NCBI GenBank assembly: GCA_947177975.1
Contig: CAMWWH010000004.1
Coordinates: 1 to 42,468, forward strand
Direction of reading: 5' to 3'
Length of the DNA stretch: 42,468 nucleotides
DNA from: an uncultured Clostridia bacterium
Lineage (GTDB): Bacteria; Bacillota; Clostridia; Christensenellales; Borkfalkiaceae
Positions 1-9,774 of this stretch are shown one piece after another (the first letter of the stretch is position 1; every line of letters begins with the position of its first letter). The position numbers and the translations under genes were made by a program. The notes beneath the pieces were generated by a model that saw only the letters and a list, made by a program, of their open reading frames with translations, was not told the DNA's origin and did no database searches.

Positions 1-1
1 C

Positions 2-64
2 TACCTGTATGGGTTACGCTTCGGCTGCGGTTGGCAAAAGGGGCTGCACGGTCTTTTCGGATAA
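2..64 (+). CDS. C-terminal fragment of a plus-strand protein (…YLYGLRFGCGWQKGLHGLFG*), truncated by the window edge
   Basis: Frame 2 is open from the window edge to TAA at 62-64, immediately followed by a terminator hairpin. Confidence 0.35.
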   Translation, partial: YLYGLRFGCGWQKGLHGLFG

Positions 65-69
65 GTTTA

Positions 70-110
70 AGCGGCTGAGCTTTTTTAAAGCTCAGCCGCT
101 TTTATTTTTT
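70..110 (+). terminator. Intrinsic terminator between convergent genes
   Basis: AGCGGCTGAGCTTT/AAAGCTCAGCCGCT stem followed by TTTATTTTTT. Confidence 0.85.
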
Positions 111-936
111 AAAATTTACCTAAACACTGCAAGATTATACACGTTATTGCCAGAAGCACGAGATACAGCGAGAACCACTTATAGTTCGCCTTTTTTATTG
201 CCGCAAGCATAACCTTTATCGCAAAAAATCCCGCTATCGCCGAAACGATAAATCCTATTGCTATGCACCACCCGAACTGCGGTCCTGCGACCTCGAACGA
301 ATACGCAAGGCTCTCTTCCCCTTCACGGGTAAGCCCCTTGAAAAGCTCGACGGCAAAGCTGCCTAAAATTACGGGTATGGACATTAAAAACGAGAACTTG
401 GAAACCTCTTCCGCCGTGCCGCCCGCAAACGTTCCCGCCGCAATCGTCGAGCCGCTGCGCGATATCCCCGGTAAGATTGCCACGGCTTGCGCAAAGCCCA
501 TCGGCAAAGTCGTGCGCCAGCACAGCGGCAGCTCGCGCTTTCTGCGCTTTGCGAACATCTCGGTTGCAAACAGCATCGCCGCAGTGAATATAAAGAACGC
601 CGCAAGCACCGCCCCGACGTACTTGCCGCCCATTAAATGCTCCTCTATTACGTCGTCGAGCAACAGCCCCGCTATCCCTGCGGGTATGGTTGCGACGATA
701 AGATATAAGAGCGTTTTAAACGGTTTTTTGAAGAGGTCGAGAATATCCCGCCAAAAAATAAAGCACACCGCCACGAGAGTGCCGAGGTGCAATATTATAT
801 TGAAAAACAATTCCGCCCCGCCGATATTAACACCGAACACCCGCTGTAAAAACGTGAGGTGCCCGCTCGACGAGACGGGTAAAAATTCAGTTAATCCTTG
901 AGTAAGCCCTAGTAAAAGTGCTTGCCACCATTGCAT
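109..936 (-). CDS. uppP: Undecaprenyl-diphosphatase (UppP/BacA)
   Basis: Motifs QGLTEFLPVSSSGHL and PGISRSG; multiple TM segments. Confidence 0.96.
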   Translation of the reverse strand: MQWWQALLLGLTQGLTEFLPVSSSGHLTFLQRVFGVNIGGAELFFNIILHLGTLVAVCFIFWRDILDLFKKPFKTLLYLIVATIPAGIAGLLLDDVIEEHLMGGKYVGAVLAAFFIFTAAMLFATEMFAKRRKRELPLCWRTTLPMGFAQAVAILPGISRSGSTIAAGTFAGGTAEEVSKFSFLMSIPVILGSFAVELFKGLTREGEESLAYSFEVAGPQFGWCIAIGFIVSAIAGFFAIKVMLAAIKKANYKWFSLYLVLLAITCIILQCLGKF

Positions 937-3102
937 TTAGTTAAGCCCCGATAAATCCTTATAAGCGTCCGTGTAGACGGTTACCGCCTTTTCGGTGTTG
1001 TATTCCTTCAACACCGTGTTAGTCTTCAGCGTTACCTCGTTAGCAAGGTGGGAATCCTTTATCCAGTTGTAGAAGCGGTTTTCAAACGTGCCTTCGGTAG
1101 TAACCCTTGCTTCGGTGAAGCTGGGGTTATAAACGTCGCCGCCCGCCGTGTCGAACGTTTCGGTGACGTAGATAAGATGCCAGCCGTAGTCGCCCGCGCA
1201 GACCGCAAAATTGCCTTCGCCCAATTTTACCGCCGCTTGCGCCGCATACTCGAACTCTTTGATATAGTTCGTATCGTACGCGGAAACCGTGTAGCCGATA
1301 TACTGCGAAAGTACGCCCGTATCCGTCGTGTACGCATACTGCAATTCGTTTACAGCCGACATTACCTTGTAGCGGTCGGTCGTTGCGTAGAACATATCCG
1401 CTCTGCCCTTGTTTTCGCCCAGCTTGACTTCGCCGGTTGCGTATACGAGAAGCGAATAGTCGATTTCCTTATCCGTGTCCCCGCCCGTCTTGGTAAAGTT
1501 CCGGGTCTGGTAGTAGCCGTTCTTTATGTGCGTCTGCACCTTATCGCCGTCGGGCTCACCCGTAAGCACATAGTTAATATATGCCGAGAATTCGTCCAAC
1601 ATATCATCTATCGTCAATTTTTTGGGAATTAACGTGTAGCTTCCGTCGGTATTCTTTTTGACCGTGCCGTTGTAGGAATAGCGTCCGTCGTATCTTTCAA
1701 GCGCCTCGTACTGCTTGTGCTCGGTATCGGTGACGTTGTTTTTGAAGAACAGATAATCTCTGCCGTCGCCCTTTCCGTAATATCCGAGAGTTTTTCCGCT
1801 TTCCTCTTCGTACTCGGAAACTCTGAACGAATAGTCGGTCGAGCCGTTGAACCAAGCCGAACGCTGGTCGGTCGTCTGAATATTCTTCATAAGCTTGTTT
1901 CTCTCGTAGAAATACTGGCTCTCGGTATAGATGTCGTTGTCGCGGTAGCTCTGCAAAACCGAAAGCTGAGCCTCCTGCGCCCTCGAGAAGGGCAAAAGAA
2001 TGTTATAAACGTAGCCGAATTTGCCGTGGGATTCGGCGTCCTCGTCGTATTCGGTATCGTCCTCGGTCTTGGGACTGTAAAGCACGAACTTACTGCTTGA
2101 CAGCGTACCCATAGCCGATTCGAAAGACGAAGCGCTGTTGTAGTCGGCTTTCTGCACCTTCAGAAGGCTGTCGTACTGCTCCTGTATATAGCTGTAAACG
2201 TTACCCTCAACTTTGTTTATCTTGCCTTCCTGCGCTTTTTCGACTTCGTCCTGGAACGCGCTGATTACTTCCGACTGCAACTGGGAAACGTACGACTCCT
2301 GAACGTAGGAGAGCTCCCATATCTTCGTCGTCTGCGTATCTTCCGCCGTCAGAAGATAATTGGATTTCAAACTGTGAAGGAAGGACGCGTAAGCTTTCTG
2401 CCTCGTAACCTTGGTCGAACCGTCGAGCGGCTCGTAGTCCTTGTTGTCGACAGCCGTCTGCATATCTTCGAGCAGATATCCCTCGTAGCCCGTGTAAACG
2501 CCGTAGCCCTCGGGAACGTATTCGTCTACCGTCGAGTCTATGCCCGTAGGGGTCGAACGCGTTTCGCTGCCCGAATATTCGTCGTCGGAATCCGTATCTT
2601 CGATAATATTGCGCTCCGCACTGTCCAGCACTGAATTGAGCGTTACGCTGAGATTGTATTTGGCTTTGGCTACCGCCTCGTCGTCGAGAAGATATTCGTA
2701 TCTTTCGGCTTCGGTGGCAAGAGCAAGGTACTCTGCAAGCGCGCCGTCGCCCTTTGCTTTAAGCATATAAACGGTTGCGTACTGGGTTGTTACCGCATTG
2801 GAAACAAGGCTGTCTTTAATGGTTTCGAAAACCTGTGCGTACGACTGCCCCATCTGCACATACTGATAGTAGCCGTTATAATAAGCGGTCATCATATCGC
2901 GCTTTAAAAATACCTTGTCGGTAACCGCGCTTTCGTAGCCTGCGAACTCGGTCTTGAACGCGTCGGTTTTGGATATATTGACGACGGCGACAGTCTGCTT
3001 GACGTCCTCCTCGTTATTGGTAACGGTACAGCCCGTAAACGCCGCGCCCATGACGAGCGACGCCGCCACCGCAAGGCACAAAAGTTTTTTTCTGCTTTTC
3101 AT
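937..3102 (-). CDS. Large lipoprotein, PrsA/SurA-like peptidyl-prolyl isomerase family (parvulin-like)
   Basis: Signal peptide with lipobox (GAAFTGC); C-terminal LGEGNFAVCAGDYGWHLIYVTE resembles the parvulin C-terminal half; abuts uppP. Confidence 0.65.
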   Translation of the reverse strand: MKSRKKLLCLAVAASLVMGAAFTGCTVTNNEEDVKQTVAVVNISKTDAFKTEFAGYESAVTDKVFLKRDMMTAYYNGYYQYVQMGQSYAQVFETIKDSLVSNAVTTQYATVYMLKAKGDGALAEYLALATEAERYEYLLDDEAVAKAKYNLSVTLNSVLDSAERNIIEDTDSDDEYSGSETRSTPTGIDSTVDEYVPEGYGVYTGYEGYLLEDMQTAVDNKDYEPLDGSTKVTRQKAYASFLHSLKSNYLLTAEDTQTTKIWELSYVQESYVSQLQSEVISAFQDEVEKAQEGKINKVEGNVYSYIQEQYDSLLKVQKADYNSASSFESAMGTLSSSKFVLYSPKTEDDTEYDEDAESHGKFGYVYNILLPFSRAQEAQLSVLQSYRDNDIYTESQYFYERNKLMKNIQTTDQRSAWFNGSTDYSFRVSEYEEESGKTLGYYGKGDGRDYLFFKNNVTDTEHKQYEALERYDGRYSYNGTVKKNTDGSYTLIPKKLTIDDMLDEFSAYINYVLTGEPDGDKVQTHIKNGYYQTRNFTKTGGDTDKEIDYSLLVYATGEVKLGENKGRADMFYATTDRYKVMSAVNELQYAYTTDTGVLSQYIGYTVSAYDTNYIKEFEYAAQAAVKLGEGNFAVCAGDYGWHLIYVTETFDTAGGDVYNPSFTEARVTTEGTFENRFYNWIKDSHLANEVTLKTNTVLKEYNTEKAVTVYTDAYKDLSGLN

Positions 3103-3157
3103 CTACTTGAATATCTCCGCGATACATACTCCGCGCGTGAGTAGCGCGCTGTATCTA

Positions 3158-3186
3158 ATTATATAATATTAAATCGCCGTTGACAA
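3158..3186 (-). promoter_or_regulatory. Sigma-A-type promoter for the prsA-like/uppP operon
   Basis: Minus strand TTGTCA-N17-TATAAT between mfd and the lipoprotein gene. Confidence 0.6.
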
Positions 3187-3193
3187 ATAATTT

Positions 3194-6100
3194 TTACGCA
3201 TTTTGAGTGAAACTTGCACCAAATTTTAAAAATTTGGTCATTTGCAACATCGTTTTCGTCTGCGACGATTGCGGCGCAAACACAACCTGCACGCCTTTCG
3301 CCATCGAAAGCTTGACTTCCCGCCCGTACTTTTCGAGCGCGGCGGCAAGACGCGCGTCCTTTAACGCATTGATTGACGAAAATTCCAGCGCGCCTCCCTG
3401 ACCGTCCACCGACACCTTTTTCACGTTGAAATGCGCCGCGTACGATTTGAGCACCGCGATAATGAGAAGGTTTAAAACCTCGTCGGGCATCTGCCCGTAA
3501 TTTTCCTCAACCGAGCGGCAGACGCGCTTATAGTCGTCCACCGAACGGATTTCGGCTATCTGCTTATAGCAGTCCATTCTGCCCGCACTGCTCTCGATAT
3601 ACATTTCGGGAATGTACGCCGTTGCGTGAATATCCAGCTCGCACGAAGCCTGCTCGCCGGTGAGCTCCTCTTTAAGAAGTTTGGAATACAGCTCGTAGCC
3701 GACCTTGTCCATATGCCCGTGCTGTTCCGCGCCCAAAACGTTGCCCGCGCCCCTTATCTCCAAGTCGCGCATTGCAATTTTAAAGCCCGAGCCGAGCTCG
3801 GTAAACTGCATTATGGCTTTCAATCTTTCCGCCGCCTCGCTCGTCATAACCTTTTCGGGCTTGAACGTAAAGTAAGCCTGCGCAAGGCGCGCGCCGCGCC
3901 CCACTCTGCCGCGCAACTGATAGAGCTGAGAAATGCCGAGGCGGTCTGCGTCGATTACTATTATCGTGTTCGCATTGGGCAAATCTATTCCGTTCTCGAT
4001 AATAGTCGTAGTGACGAGCACGTTGTTTTCTCCGCGGTAGAACGAGAACACGTTGTTTTCGAGCATGGTCTTGTCCATTCTGCCGTGGGCGTAAGTCACG
4101 CGCGCCTCGGGAATTATCTGACGGATTTTCTCCGTGAACTGCGATATAGTTTCCACGCGGTTGTAGAGTATGAACACCTGTCCGCCGCGCGTTATTTCCC
4201 TGACCGCCGCGTCGCGTATCAGCGTTTCCGTTTCCTCGACGACGTAGGTCTGTACGGGCAGTCTGCGCGTCGGCGCGGTGTTTATAGTGCTTATATCCCT
4301 TATACCCGCAAGCGACATATGCAGCGTTCGCGGTATGGGCGTCGCCGTCATCGTGAGGCAGTCGACGTCCGATTTTATATGTTTGATTTTTTCCTTGTGC
4401 TCCACTCCGAACCGCTGTTCCTCGTCGAGTACCAAAAGCCCCAAATCGTGGAACTTTACGTCGTCGGATAAAAGGCGGTGCGTGCCGATTATGAGGTCGA
4501 CCTCGCCCCGCGCAAGCGCCGCCAAAGTCTGCTCCTGCTGTTTGGGAGTTTTAAAGCGGTTGAGCTTTTCGACTCTCACGCCGAACTCCTTGAACCGCTC
4601 GCACGCAGTTTGGAAGTGCTGTTCGGAAAGTATGGTGCTCGGGCACATCAGCGCCGCCTGCTTGCCGCCTAAAACGCACAGGTAAATCGCGCGCAGGGCA
4701 ACCTCGGTTTTGCCGTAGCCGACGTCGCCGCACAGCAATCTGTCCATTACCTTTTCCGAACACATATCCTGCTTGATTTCCTCTATGCAGGTAAGCTGGT
4801 CGGGAGTTTCCTCGAACGTGAAAGCGTCCTCGAACTCCTCCATCATTACCGCGTTTTCGGGGAAAGAGTAGCCGCGCCGCTCGCCCCTTTCCGCGTATAA
4901 AAGCTTTAGGTCGAACGCGAGCTTTTTGATGGAAGCGCGCACGCGCTCCTTTACCCTCTCGAACTCCGCGCCGCCTATTTTGGAAAGCGTAGGGTTGCCG
5001 TCGCCGACGTACTTCGAAAGGATATCCATCTGCTCGACGGGCACGTACAAGACGTCGCCGCCGCGGTATTCGATTGCGACGTACTCCTTAATTCCGTCGG
5101 TCGTTTCGATTTTTTTAGTGCCCGTAATCTTGCCCACACCGTGTTTTTCGTGCACGGCATAGTCGCCTATTTCGGGGGCGGCAAACATATCGCCGCGCCG
5201 TCTTCTTATGCGCTTCTGCGCGGGCTTGGTGTAAATATCGCCGCTGCCTATAACCGCAAGCTTTGCCTCGTGAATTATGAAGCCTTTGTCTAAGTTTTCG
5301 CTCGAAATCGCTACGTCTTTGAGTGCGGATAAGTCGTAAGGAACGGGATTGACCCCTATATATGCCTCGTTTAATACCTCGACAAGCTTTTCGTACCGCT
5401 GAACTCCGCCCGCGTAAATGAGTACTCTGTACCCGCCCGAAAGCCAGCGTTTTACGTCGTCGCACAGCATGGGAACGTTGTTTAAATAGGACGGCGACGG
5501 CACGGATTTTAAGTTGTAAGTTTTGAGCGGTCGGAAGAATTTGAGGTCGGTCGTAAACGTCTGCAGCGCTACGTTTAAATAGCGCGAATAGCATTGATTA
5601 AACTGCTCTTCGGGCAGCAGTTGTTTTTTGGAAAACGTGCAAACTTCGCCCCCCGCAAACAGGTCGGAAAAGCGTTCCTCGTGCTCCTTTAAAACCGCTT
5701 TCATTCTGTCGTATACCGACTTACACTCGTCGAACACAACCGCCGTATCGGGCGGCATAAGGTCGAATACCGTGCACGCGCAACCGAGCAAAGGGAACAG
5801 ATAATCCTGACCCGCGAACGGCGCACCGCCCGCAAGCTTGCCCGCTATTTCCTCGCAGACGGCGTGCAGTCTTTTGAAAGCCGTTTCGCTCTTGCACTCC
5901 TTTAAACTGCGGTTGAGCCTTTCGAGCAGACCGTTCACCTCGCCGTCGGTTATAAAGCAGTCGACGGACGGCGCGAGCGTGACCTCCTCTATATCTGGAA
6001 GGCGCTCGCCGCTGACGAAATCGTAGGGGCGGATGCGCTCTACGGTATCGCCGAAAAAGTCTATGCGCACGGGGTTTTCGCCCGTGACGGGATATATATC

Positions 6101-6610
6101 GAGTATGTCGCCGCGCACGGCGAACGCGCCCTTGCTCTCCACCGAATATTCGCGCACGTAGCCGAGCTGAACGAGAAGCTTGGGCAGAGCCGCGTAGTCG
6201 TAGTCGTTGCCCGCTTTAAGAGTGATTACGGGTAGTTTCGAGGGCACGAGTTGCAGAGCCGCCTCCACCTCGCACACGACAACTTCCGCGCCCGACATAA
6301 TGTTGTAAATGCCCTCTATTCTCTTGAAAAGTGCGTCCTTGGACACGGCGGTTTTGTATAAAAGAACGTCGTCCTTGGCGGCAAGATAGGCGCACTTTTT
6401 TCCAGACAAAGTACTGATTGCCGCGTAGGCTTTTCCCGCCGAAACCGCGTCCGCCGCGATATATAAAACGGGGCGGTCGATTATGCTTGCCGTCAGATAT
6501 TTAAGACTGTCGGAAACGCCGAAAACCGCCGTCGGAGCACCGAGGCGGAGATCATTACACAGGGCGGGATAGTCGCCCCCTAAGTTGTGATAGTTAAAGA
6601 AATTTTTCAC
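3194..6610 (-). CDS. mfd: Transcription-repair coupling factor Mfd
   Basis: 1138 aa; CarD-like domain (GDYAVHEKHGVGK), helicase motifs GDVGYGKTEVA, DEEQRFGV, TATPIPRTL, QLRGRVGR. Confidence 0.97.
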   Translation of the reverse strand: MKNFFNYHNLGGDYPALCNDLRLGAPTAVFGVSDSLKYLTASIIDRPVLYIAADAVSAGKAYAAISTLSGKKCAYLAAKDDVLLYKTAVSKDALFKRIEGIYNIMSGAEVVVCEVEAALQLVPSKLPVITLKAGNDYDYAALPKLLVQLGYVREYSVESKGAFAVRGDILDIYPVTGENPVRIDFFGDTVERIRPYDFVSGERLPDIEEVTLAPSVDCFITDGEVNGLLERLNRSLKECKSETAFKRLHAVCEEIAGKLAGGAPFAGQDYLFPLLGCACTVFDLMPPDTAVVFDECKSVYDRMKAVLKEHEERFSDLFAGGEVCTFSKKQLLPEEQFNQCYSRYLNVALQTFTTDLKFFRPLKTYNLKSVPSPSYLNNVPMLCDDVKRWLSGGYRVLIYAGGVQRYEKLVEVLNEAYIGVNPVPYDLSALKDVAISSENLDKGFIIHEAKLAVIGSGDIYTKPAQKRIRRRRGDMFAAPEIGDYAVHEKHGVGKITGTKKIETTDGIKEYVAIEYRGGDVLYVPVEQMDILSKYVGDGNPTLSKIGGAEFERVKERVRASIKKLAFDLKLLYAERGERRGYSFPENAVMMEEFEDAFTFEETPDQLTCIEEIKQDMCSEKVMDRLLCGDVGYGKTEVALRAIYLCVLGGKQAALMCPSTILSEQHFQTACERFKEFGVRVEKLNRFKTPKQQEQTLAALARGEVDLIIGTHRLLSDDVKFHDLGLLVLDEEQRFGVEHKEKIKHIKSDVDCLTMTATPIPRTLHMSLAGIRDISTINTAPTRRLPVQTYVVEETETLIRDAAVREITRGGQVFILYNRVETISQFTEKIRQIIPEARVTYAHGRMDKTMLENNVFSFYRGENNVLVTTTIIENGIDLPNANTIIVIDADRLGISQLYQLRGRVGRGARLAQAYFTFKPEKVMTSEAAERLKAIMQFTELGSGFKIAMRDLEIRGAGNVLGAEQHGHMDKVGYELYSKLLKEELTGEQASCELDIHATAYIPEMYIESSAGRMDCYKQIAEIRSVDDYKRVCRSVEENYGQMPDEVLNLLIIAVLKSYAAHFNVKKVSVDGQGGALEFSSINALKDARLAAALEKYGREVKLSMAKGVQVVFAPQSSQTKTMLQMTKFLKFGASFTQNA

Positions 6611-6656
6611 CCGCAGTAACCTTTAATTGCCGCATATGTCGCGGGTAATTGAATTT

Positions 6657-7220
6657 TCAGCCGTTGAAATCTGTCATTACGCGCTCGCAGGGCGTACCCT
6701 TTGCAAGCTCTATCGCCGCATCCGCCGCGCGGTTGCAGGCGGATATGAACAGTTCGTAATCCTCCTCTTTAACGTTGGATAAAACGTAGTTGATTATGGG
6801 GATATTGACCTCGCTGTCGCGTATGCCTATGCGTATTCTTTTAAAAGCCGCCGTACCTATTTCGGCAATAACCGAACGCATACCGTTATGCGTGCCCGCA
6901 CTGCCGTCGGGGCGTATTCTTATCTTGCCCTTGGGAATATCGTAATCGTCGTATAAAATTACAAGCTCGTCGGGGGTTGCCTTATACTTGGCAAGCAGTT
7001 GTTTTACCGCTCTGCCCGAGTTGTTCATATAGGTCAAGGGCTGTGCCAGAATGACTTTTTCGCCGCCGATATGCGCCTCGGCAGTGAGCGCCTCGCACTC
7101 CTTTTTCTTGAACTTTACGCCGAGCGTATTCGCCGCGTCGCCGACGGCGAGATAGCCCATATTATGAAAGGTTTTCAGATATTTCTGCTCGGGGTTTCCG
7201 AGCCCGACGATTATGAACAT
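6657..7220 (-). CDS. pth: Peptidyl-tRNA hydrolase
   Basis: MFIIVGLGNPEQKYLKTFHNMGY; PLTYMNNSG; YDDYDIPKGKIRIRPDGSAGTHNGMRS. Confidence 0.96.
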   Translation of the reverse strand: MFIIVGLGNPEQKYLKTFHNMGYLAVGDAANTLGVKFKKKECEALTAEAHIGGEKVILAQPLTYMNNSGRAVKQLLAKYKATPDELVILYDDYDIPKGKIRIRPDGSAGTHNGMRSVIAEIGTAAFKRIRIGIRDSEVNIPIINYVLSNVKEEDYELFISACNRAADAAIELAKGTPCERVMTDFNG

Positions 7221-7243
7221 TTGCGTACCTTATAAAGATTATT

Positions 7244-7271
7244 AAAGCCACAACTTTCGCGCTGTGGCTTT
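7244..7271. terminator. Stem-loop between prs and pth
   Basis: AAAGCCACA…TGTGGCTTT inverted repeat, T-rich on the plus side. Confidence 0.5.
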
Positions 7272-7277
7272 TTGTTA

Positions 7278-8225
7278 TTAGTCGTAGATTTTGCTCATCG
7301 GTCTGTCCATATAGACGTTCTCGATTGCATTGGCGAATATGGTCGCCGTGGAAATCATTTTGAATATGGGCAGCATCTTTTCCTCGGGGATATTGATAGT
7401 GTCGAGGATTGCAAGCTCGGTTATGGGAGAAGATGCAAGTCTTTCGATTGCGGGACCGGAGAGAACGCCGTGCGAGCAGCAAGCGTAAATTTCCTTTGCG
7501 CCGGCTTCCTTCAAAGCCTTTGCGCCCTGCACTATCGTGCCCGCGGTATCTATCATATCGTCGACCATAAGGCAGTTCTTACCCTCGACGTCACCGATTA
7601 TGTTCATTACCTCCATAACGTTCGCCTTGGGGCGGCGCTTGTCGATTATCGCCATCTTCGCGTCCATTCTCGCCGCAACCTTTCTCGCTCTGCCTACCGA
7701 GCCGATATCGGGAGATACGACCACGAAGTTGTCGTCGACCTTCGGTTTGAAATGGTTGTACAGCGTAGGACCGCCGACAAGGTTATCGAGGGGAATATCG
7801 AAGAAGCCCTGAATTTGCAGACAGTGCAGATCCATTGTAAGTATTCTGTCCGCGCCTGCGCTCGTCAGAAGGTTAGCCACAAGTTTTGCGGTGATGGGCT
7901 CGCGCGAGCGCGCCTTTCTGTCCTGTCTTGCGTAACCGAAATAAGGTATAACCGCGGTAATTCTGCCCGCGCTTGCACGCTTTGCCGCGTCAATCATTAT
8001 GAGCAGTTCCATAAGGTTGTTGTTTACGGGGTAGCTCGTCGACTGGATAAGAAACACGTCCTTGCCGCGTACCGTTTCGTCGAAGCGCACGTAAATTTCG
8101 CCGTCGGAGAAGTGTGTTACTTCCATTTCACCGAGCGTGGTGTTCAGTTGCGCCGCGATTTTTTCCGCCAGAGGGCGGTTGGAATTGCCCGAAAAAATCT
8201 TGATTTCGTTGCCGTGGTTAATCAT
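7278..8225 (-). CDS. prs: Ribose-phosphate pyrophosphokinase
   Basis: [51 protein letters not shown]. Confidence 0.97.
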   Translation of the reverse strand: MINHGNEIKIFSGNSNRPLAEKIAAQLNTTLGEMEVTHFSDGEIYVRFDETVRGKDVFLIQSTSYPVNNNLMELLIMIDAAKRASAGRITAVIPYFGYARQDRKARSREPITAKLVANLLTSAGADRILTMDLHCLQIQGFFDIPLDNLVGGPTLYNHFKPKVDDNFVVVSPDIGSVGRARKVAARMDAKMAIIDKRRPKANVMEVMNIIGDVEGKNCLMVDDMIDTAGTIVQGAKALKEAGAKEIYACCSHGVLSGPAIERLASSPITELAILDTINIPEEKMLPIFKMISTATIFANAIENVYMDRPMSKIYD

Positions 8226-8405
8226 TGGGTTTTGCCTCCGCTATTCATTTGTTAGTTTAATAAAAGTTTTCCCGCCTTTATCAACAATATAATTCTACTT
8301 TGTGCGCGCGCATAAGTCAACCGAAAGCCGCCGCTAAAAATAATAACATTAAAATGTTAAAAAGTAACTTTTGCGTGAAAAGTTTGTGAGAAAGTAAAAA
8401 AAGTT

Positions 8406-8431
8406 AAAGCCCCGACAACAGCCGAGGCTTT
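8406..8431 (-). terminator. Intrinsic terminator downstream of the 8439-9473 gene
   Basis: Minus strand AAAGCCTCGGC-TGTT-GTCGGGGCTTT followed by AACTTTTTTT. Confidence 0.8.
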
Positions 8432-8438
8432 GAATAAA

Positions 8439-9473
8439 TTAAGTTATGTTTTTAGTGATTTTTAAAATAGAATTAAACTCTTCGTCCGTAAGTTCGGGAA
8501 GATTGAATTTTTTAAGACAATCTTTAAGCCCTTTTATTTTTTCGTCTTTCATCTGAGACAGAATACGTTTGATATGCTTATTTTTCAAAATAAAGTAACC
8601 AATAAATAAAGCTATTGCCGCAACGAACATTATAGGCGCAAAAATCGACATTAAACTTATCTGCTTCATTACGCCAACCACTTGCAAAACTAATCCGCAA
8701 ATAATAGGTATAAGTGCCAAATACAATAAAAATTTTGCTTTTTTATGTGCGGCTTTTCTTACGTCACTTGCCGTATCGGGATAACCCCACTTTGAATTTA
8801 CTCTTCCGCAAACTATTCCGCTTGCGCCGTAAACCTTGTTATTGTAATTATATTTAAACGTGTACATGGGAAGAATAACGCCGCAACTGTCCTGAACGTT
8901 TACCTCTCCCCAGCATTTTTTGTCTTGCTGTCTGTCACCGGGTAAATTTACCCTTGCAAAACATTCTTGCCTGCATAAGTATCTTGCATTGTCCAACGCT
9001 TCGCCGTCCACAACAAATTCTACGCCGCTGTCTATAACTTTGCTTTCTTCTTTACAGTTAAAATAGCAACCGAAAAAGTCGGATTCGTCAAATGAATAGT
9101 GCGAATCGGGTTCGCCTATTTTAATATTTTCTCTGAATTCTCTTGAATTCTTAGTAACAACGTGTTCGTGCGAACTGTTTTCACCGTTATAAGGTTGCCA
9201 TTGCGTTACCGTGCGCTTTTTTTCCTGACCGTTTTCATAGTACTTCTGCTCTTTGTCATAACCAACTGAACAGGAATATTTTATATTGACGTCCGCCTCC
9301 ACTTTAACAAGCTCGATTTCGCTTTCCTCTATTTCACCAAAGCTACTTGTAAAAATATCGTAAGGCGTTGTATCCAACTTTGCCAACTCAATAAAAATAC
9401 GTCGTCTAAATTCGTCTTTTGTGATTTCTGCCTTAACACGTTCTACGGCAATACCGCTTTTCTTTTCCATCAT
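8439..9473 (-). CDS. Hypothetical protein with two C-terminal TM segments
   Basis: 344-aa ORF; hydrophobic segments FLLYLALIPIICGLVLQVVGVM and SIFAPIMFVAAIALFIGYFIL; own terminator. Confidence 0.8.
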   Translation of the reverse strand: MMEKKSGIAVERVKAEITKDEFRRRIFIELAKLDTTPYDIFTSSFGEIEESEIELVKVEADVNIKYSCSVGYDKEQKYYENGQEKKRTVTQWQPYNGENSSHEHVVTKNSREFRENIKIGEPDSHYSFDESDFFGCYFNCKEESKVIDSGVEFVVDGEALDNARYLCRQECFARVNLPGDRQQDKKCWGEVNVQDSCGVILPMYTFKYNYNNKVYGASGIVCGRVNSKWGYPDTASDVRKAAHKKAKFLLYLALIPIICGLVLQVVGVMKQISLMSIFAPIMFVAAIALFIGYFILKNKHIKRILSQMKDEKIKGLKDCLKKFNLPELTDEEFNSILKITKNIT

Positions 9474-9551
9474 CCGAATGCACCTCTCCTTTGTATTTAT
9501 TTAAAATAAAACAGCAATACTTTTATAAAAATATCAGCACTGTTTTGATTG

Positions 9552-9568
9552 GTAGTATTTTATACTAC
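9552..9568. repeat. Inverted repeat GTAGTAT-TTT-ATACTAC in a divergent promoter region
   Basis: Perfect 7-bp arms. Confidence 0.6.
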
Positions 9569-9571
9569 TTT

Positions 9572-9598
9572 ATCTTACTTGTCAAGTGAAAGTAAGAT
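9572..9598. repeat. Inverted repeat ATCTTACTT-N9-AAGTAAGAT upstream of the small RHH ORF
   Basis: Perfect 9-bp arms just upstream of a TATAAT-like box (9605-9610). Confidence 0.6.
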
Positions 9599-9627
9599 TT
9601 TTGTTATAATTCATTCAGGAGTGCATT

Positions 9628-9774
9628 ATGAAACCGTTAAAAGAAAAGATAAGCATTACAATTGATTCCGATTTGTTGAAGGAGTTAAAAATGAAAGCGG
9701 ACGAGGACGAGCGTTCATTATCGCAGTATATCAATTTAATATTGAGAAATTATTTAAAATCAAAAAAAGAGTAG
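9628..9774 (+). CDS. Small ribbon-helix-helix (Arc/CopG-like) DNA-binding protein, 48 aa
   Basis: MKPLKEKISITIDSDLLKELKMKADEDERSLSQYINLILRNYLKSKKE*; typical beta-strand + two-helix RHH pattern; AGGAG SD upstream; below the length cut of the ORF track. Confidence 0.75.
   Translation: MKPLKEKISITIDSDLLKELKMKADEDERSLSQYINLILRNYLKSKKE

Noticed and set aside
9-212. 67-aa plus-strand ORF at the left edge
   Set aside because: Crosses a strong terminator hairpin and the uppP 3' end; frame 2 ending at 64 is a better tail candidate.
263-901. 212-aa plus-strand ORF opposite uppP
   Set aside because: Shadow ORF; uppP motifs on the minus strand are unambiguous.
3626-4471. 281-aa plus-strand ORF opposite mfd
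   Set aside because: Shadow ORF of a strongly conserved gene; no recognisable domain or SD.
7272-8255. 327-aa plus-strand ORF opposite prs
   Set aside because: Antisense to a clearly conserved prs gene; Arg/His/Val-rich translation typical of shadow ORFs.
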